From positions 1 to 54,935 of the forward strand of contig JANYJY010000011.1 in the NCBI GenBank assembly GCA_025358295.1: a stretch of 54,935 bases of DNA, read 5' to 3'. The notes under the pieces were generated by a model, which was not told the origin of the DNA, made no database searches, and was given only the letters and a program-made list of their open reading frames with translations. This DNA comes from Gammaproteobacteria bacterium (GTDB taxonomy: Bacteria > Pseudomonadota > Gammaproteobacteria > Steroidobacterales > Steroidobacteraceae). Position 1 is the first letter of the stretch. Each line of letters begins with the position of its first letter. A program made the translations under genes and the position numbers. This document shows positions 52,593 to 54,935 of the stretch, piece after piece.

Positions 52593-54548
52593 ATGAGTAA
52601 TGCCACGCTCGTATGCCGACGCGCCGCGGGAGCGGCGATCCGACGACTGCCCGTGCTGGCGTTCGCGTGGCTCGTGGGCGCCACAACTGCGCCGGCGGAC
52701 TGCCTCGTCAGCGCAGATTCTTCGATCCGCGAGCTTCAGTCCCTGGTGAGTCAGGACGCGCCGCGGGCGCTGCAGGAAGTGCAGCTTCAATTGGAGCCGT
52801 TGGAACGCGCGCCACTGCCGGATCGGCATCGCTTGGCCTCGTTGTATGCGGTGCAGGCATCGGCGTACAACATACTCGAGCTGGACGGCGACGCCAAAGC
52901 GGCAGCCATGAAGGGCTTGAAGCTCGTGCCGCTTGCCGGCGACCCGGTGCGTCTCGATTTGTTGACGACCTACGCCGAAAATGTGTACGACGCGCCGGGC
53001 ATCGAATCCGCACTGAACTCCATCGAGTCTGCGCGGGCCACGCAGACTCCCGGCTCGCTCGGCGACACCTGTTTGCTGATCACGCGCGGTCTGCTGCAGA
53101 ACCGGCAGGAAAAACCCGATCTCGCCATCAGCAGCCTGACCCAGGCATATCACGCTAGCACCACGCCCGAGTTTGCGACCGCGCGGGTGTTGGCCGCCGA
53201 AGTGTTGTCCACCGTCATGCGCAGCGCCGGAGATTTCACTCAGGCATTGGCGCTGAACGAAGAAGTCATCGAGTCGTATACCCAGAGCGGCGCGACCCTG
53301 AACCTGTCGGTCAGCCGGTTTCTGCGCGGAAAAATATTCAATATGATGGGTCAGTTCGGCGCCGCAATCGAGCAGTTCGCGGCCGCCCGCAAACTCAGCG
53401 TGCAGGTGAACGACGTACAGGGCGTGGCGTTTGCCGACCTGCTCGGCTGCAGTGCGCACGTCGAACTCGGGCTGCTGGATCGAGCGGCATCCGAGTGCAA
53501 CAACGCATTGCAGATGTTCACGTCATCGCGTTCCCTGGACGAGGTGAAGGAGACGAAGGCGCTGCTCGCACGCATCGATCTGACCAACGGTCGCGCCGAC
53601 AGAGCGCTCAACACCTTGAATGAAGTGCTGGATCAACGCGGCGCTGATTTGCTGCCGGCGCGAGTGCTCCCCCTGTACCAATGGCGCGCGCGCGCCAACG
53701 CCGTGCTGCACAACTACCGCGACGCCTATGCGGACTTGAGCGAATACGCGCGGCGTTACGAGTCTGCCAATGATGCCGAGCGGGCGCGGCAGGCCGCGGC
53801 GCTGCGAGCTCGATTCGAAATCGATCGTGAGATCGAACGCAACTCTGCGTTGAAGCATGAGCTCGACCAGTCGCGCGAACACTCGGAGCGGCAGGCGCGC
53901 GAACTTCGCTGGAATGCGATCGTGACCACCTTGGGCGTAGCGGTCATCGCTCTGCTCATCTATTTTCTCGTCGCCAACCGCCGCTATCGCCATCAACTCG
54001 TCAAATTGGCCAGCCTTGACGGCCTGACCGGATTGCCGAATCGACGCCGTACCGCGGAACTTGCCACGGCCGCCCTGGCGCATGCCACCCTGGCGCAGCG
54101 CCCGCTGACGGTCGCCATCATCGACATGGACCATTTCAAGGTCATCAATGATCGTTGCGGACACGCGGCGGGAGATTTCGTGTTGAAAGAGTTCGCGCGC
54201 GTGGGGCGCGAGGCGCTGCGCGAGACGGACATACTCGGCCGCTGGGGCGGCGAAGAATTTCTGTTGATCCTGCCGGATGCAACCCTTGAGTTCGCGCTGG
54301 CGAGCGTCGAGCGCATGCGCACGCTGGTATTCGGAATTCGACTGCCGCCGTCGGGTGCGGGTCTGCGAGTGAGCATCAGCGCGGGGCTGGCCACCAGTCA
54401 ACGACACGGGCGGTCGCTCGATGAAATAGTCGCGCGCGCCGATTCGGCCTTGTACGTCGCCAAGAACGAAGGACGCGATCTGGTGCGCGTGGCTGAAGAG
54501 GGCTACCTCGCCACGACCGCCGTACGTCGCGCGATCCGAATCAGCTAA
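52593..54548 (+). CDS. Diguanylate cyclase with TPR-like periplasmic sensor
   Basis: A protein of 651 residues. A signal-like N-terminus (LPVLAFAWLVGATTAPAD) leads into a helical, TPR-like region of about 380 residues (for example FRGKIFNMMGQF-type repeats, QALALNEEVIESYTQSGATL). A coiled coil (about 410-435) and a membrane helix (IVTTLGVAVIALLIYFLVAN) precede a GGDEF domain starting near residue 472 with SLDGLTGLPNRR. The active site is RWGGEEFLLIL, intact, and RETD five residues before it is the inhibitory I-site. It makes cyclic di-GMP in the cytoplasm in response to an unknown periplasmic signal. The ATG at 52593 is preferred over a TTG at 52581. Confidence 0.93.
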   Translation: MSNATLVCRRAAGAAIRRLPVLAFAWLVGATTAPADCLVSADSSIRELQSLVSQDAPRALQEVQLQLEPLERAPLPDRHRLASLYAVQASAYNILELDGDAKAAAMKGLKLVPLAGDPVRLDLLTTYAENVYDAPGIESALNSIESARATQTPGSLGDTCLLITRGLLQNRQEKPDLAISSLTQAYHASTTPEFATARVLAAEVLSTVMRSAGDFTQALALNEEVIESYTQSGATLNLSVSRFLRGKIFNMMGQFGAAIEQFAAARKLSVQVNDVQGVAFADLLGCSAHVELGLLDRAASECNNALQMFTSSRSLDEVKETKALLARIDLTNGRADRALNTLNEVLDQRGADLLPARVLPLYQWRARANAVLHNYRDAYADLSEYARRYESANDAERARQAAALRARFEIDREIERNSALKHELDQSREHSERQARELRWNAIVTTLGVAVIALLIYFLVANRRYRHQLVKLASLDGLTGLPNRRRTAELATAALAHATLAQRPLTVAIIDMDHFKVINDRCGHAAGDFVLKEFARVGREALRETDILGRWGGEEFLLILPDATLEFALASVERMRTLVFGIRLPPSGAGLRVSISAGLATSQRHGRSLDEIVARADSALYVAKNEGRDLVRVAEEGYLATTAVRRAIRIS

Positions 54549-54686
54549 CTCGTGGATTTAACACAAAATTAGGTGACTCGATGTGCGGCAGGAGAGTCTG
54601 GTCTCAATGAAGGCAGACGAATATCGCGCTTGGCAACTTCTTCCGGCGAAGCACATTAGAAATAGCACATAAGCCGCTGATTTAAA

Positions 54687-54771
54687 TGGTGCCCAGGAGA
54701 GGACTCGAACCTCCACGAATTGCTCCACTGGTACCTGAAACCAGCGCGTCTACCAGTTCCGCCACCTGGGC
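54687..54771 (-). tRNA. tRNA-Leu (anticodon CAG)
   Basis: The minus strand forms a class II tRNA. The acceptor is GCCCAGG/CCTGGGC with discriminator A and encoded CCA (54687-54689). The anticodon stem CTGGT/ACCAG closes the loop TTCAGGT with CAG. A long variable arm (TGGAGCAATTCG region) precedes the T-arm GGAGG-TTCGAGT-CCTCT. CAG reads CTG codons, the major Leu codon in GC-rich genomes. Confidence 0.97.
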
Positions 54772-54800
54772 AAGATGGGTCGCCGTACGCGAGGCGCAGA

Positions 54801-54829
54801 AATGTACGCACTGCCCTGGGGCTTGTCAA
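54801..54829 (-). promoter_or_regulatory. Sigma-70 promoter of tRNA-Leu
   Basis: On the minus strand a perfect -35 box TTGACA (54824-54829) is followed by a 17-bp spacer and TACATT (54801-54806), a four-of-six -10 box. The start of transcription would fall near 54794, about 23 bases before the tRNA. Confidence 0.75.
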
Positions 54830-54935
54830 TCAATCGCGTAAGCGATCATGCGGCCGTCAAAGCTGATAACCTTCCCCAGTGAAGCAATCGCTTTGCGTAC
54901 CCCCCGAAGGATTGCAGTAAGTCTCTATGACACGA
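54830..54935. other. Right-edge region without a complete gene
   Basis: The last 106 bases hold no complete gene. CAATCGC occurs twice (54831-54837 and 54885-54891), and AAGCGAT/ATCGCTT form an inverted pair around 54840 and 54886. An ATG at 54927 followed by ACACGA could be the start of a rightward gene cut by the window edge; nine bases are too few to judge. Confidence 0.3.

Noticed and set aside
54608-54667. A short plus-strand ORF of about 19 codons before tRNA-Leu
   Set aside because: No ribosome binding site and no recognisable protein features.

Overview
The window is chromosomal DNA of a Gram-negative gammaproteobacterium. The evidence is the gene order amiC-mutL-miaA-hfq-hflX-hflK-hflC-DUF2065-purA, the order pcnB-folK, LptF/LptG, and the chi subunit of DNA polymerase III next to pepA and valS. 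GC content is high throughout. The MutL of endonuclease type, the Gld-like ABC operon, the MoxR/DUF58/transglutaminase module and the S46 peptidase suggest a deep-branching soil or freshwater lineage near Steroidobacterales, Nevskiales or Xanthomonadales; this placement is inference. Almost all of the window is core genome.

Layout. 1-1586: end of a phosphatidylserine synthase gene, a family 4 uracil-DNA glycosylase and rimI, each overlapping the next. 1714-3438: a single accessory gene for a Fic protein with an AbiEi-like DNA-binding N-terminus, with an array of repeated sites in front of it, placed between rimI and prfC. 3439-5031: prfC. 5003-13846 (minus): a chain of overlapping genes pepA-holC-hypothetical-valS-moxR-DUF58-tgpA. 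13936-16064: lptF-lptG. 16085-21172 (minus): an ABC transporter operon of gliding-motility (Gld) type with DUF4340 and RDD proteins. 21267-28487: a hypothetical gene, then a surface-polysaccharide group (amidotransferase, two glycosyltransferases, CDP-glucose 4,6-dehydratase, glucose-1-phosphate cytidylyltransferase) and a DUF2231 membrane protein. 28556-34409 (minus): a DUF4382-type lipoprotein, a DPP7-like S46 peptidase, an orphan polyamine-binding lipoprotein and a small membrane protein. 34624-38303: tRNA-Glu(CTC), pcnB, folK, a deoxynucleoside kinase and a strongly diverged panC. 38274-49374: queG opposite tsaE, amiC, mutL, miaA, hfq, hflX, hflK, hflC, DUF2065 and purA. 49399-52342: a FucP-type MFS transporter, then on the minus strand an OFA-family MFS transporter with a 32-residue companion protein and a DUF3096 mini-protein. 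52593-54548: a membrane diguanylate cyclase with a TPR-like sensor. 54687-54771: tRNA-Leu(CAG) with a clear sigma-70 promoter.

The most interesting region is 3244-3438. Four direct copies of an (T/A)AGGTTA site occur at exactly 24-bp steps and are flanked by inverted half-sites. The array covers the start region of the Fic gene and a TATAAT box that probably serves prfC, so the Fic protein may repress itself and perhaps also the release-factor gene. A pair of TTGTACAA palindromes lies in the presumed prfC leader. Other leads are a PanC homologue that has lost several substrate-binding residues and its panB partner, the 32-residue MFS companion protein, and a possible decayed copy of the tRNA-Glu 3' end. 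No CRISPR array, insertion sequence, prophage or rRNA was seen.
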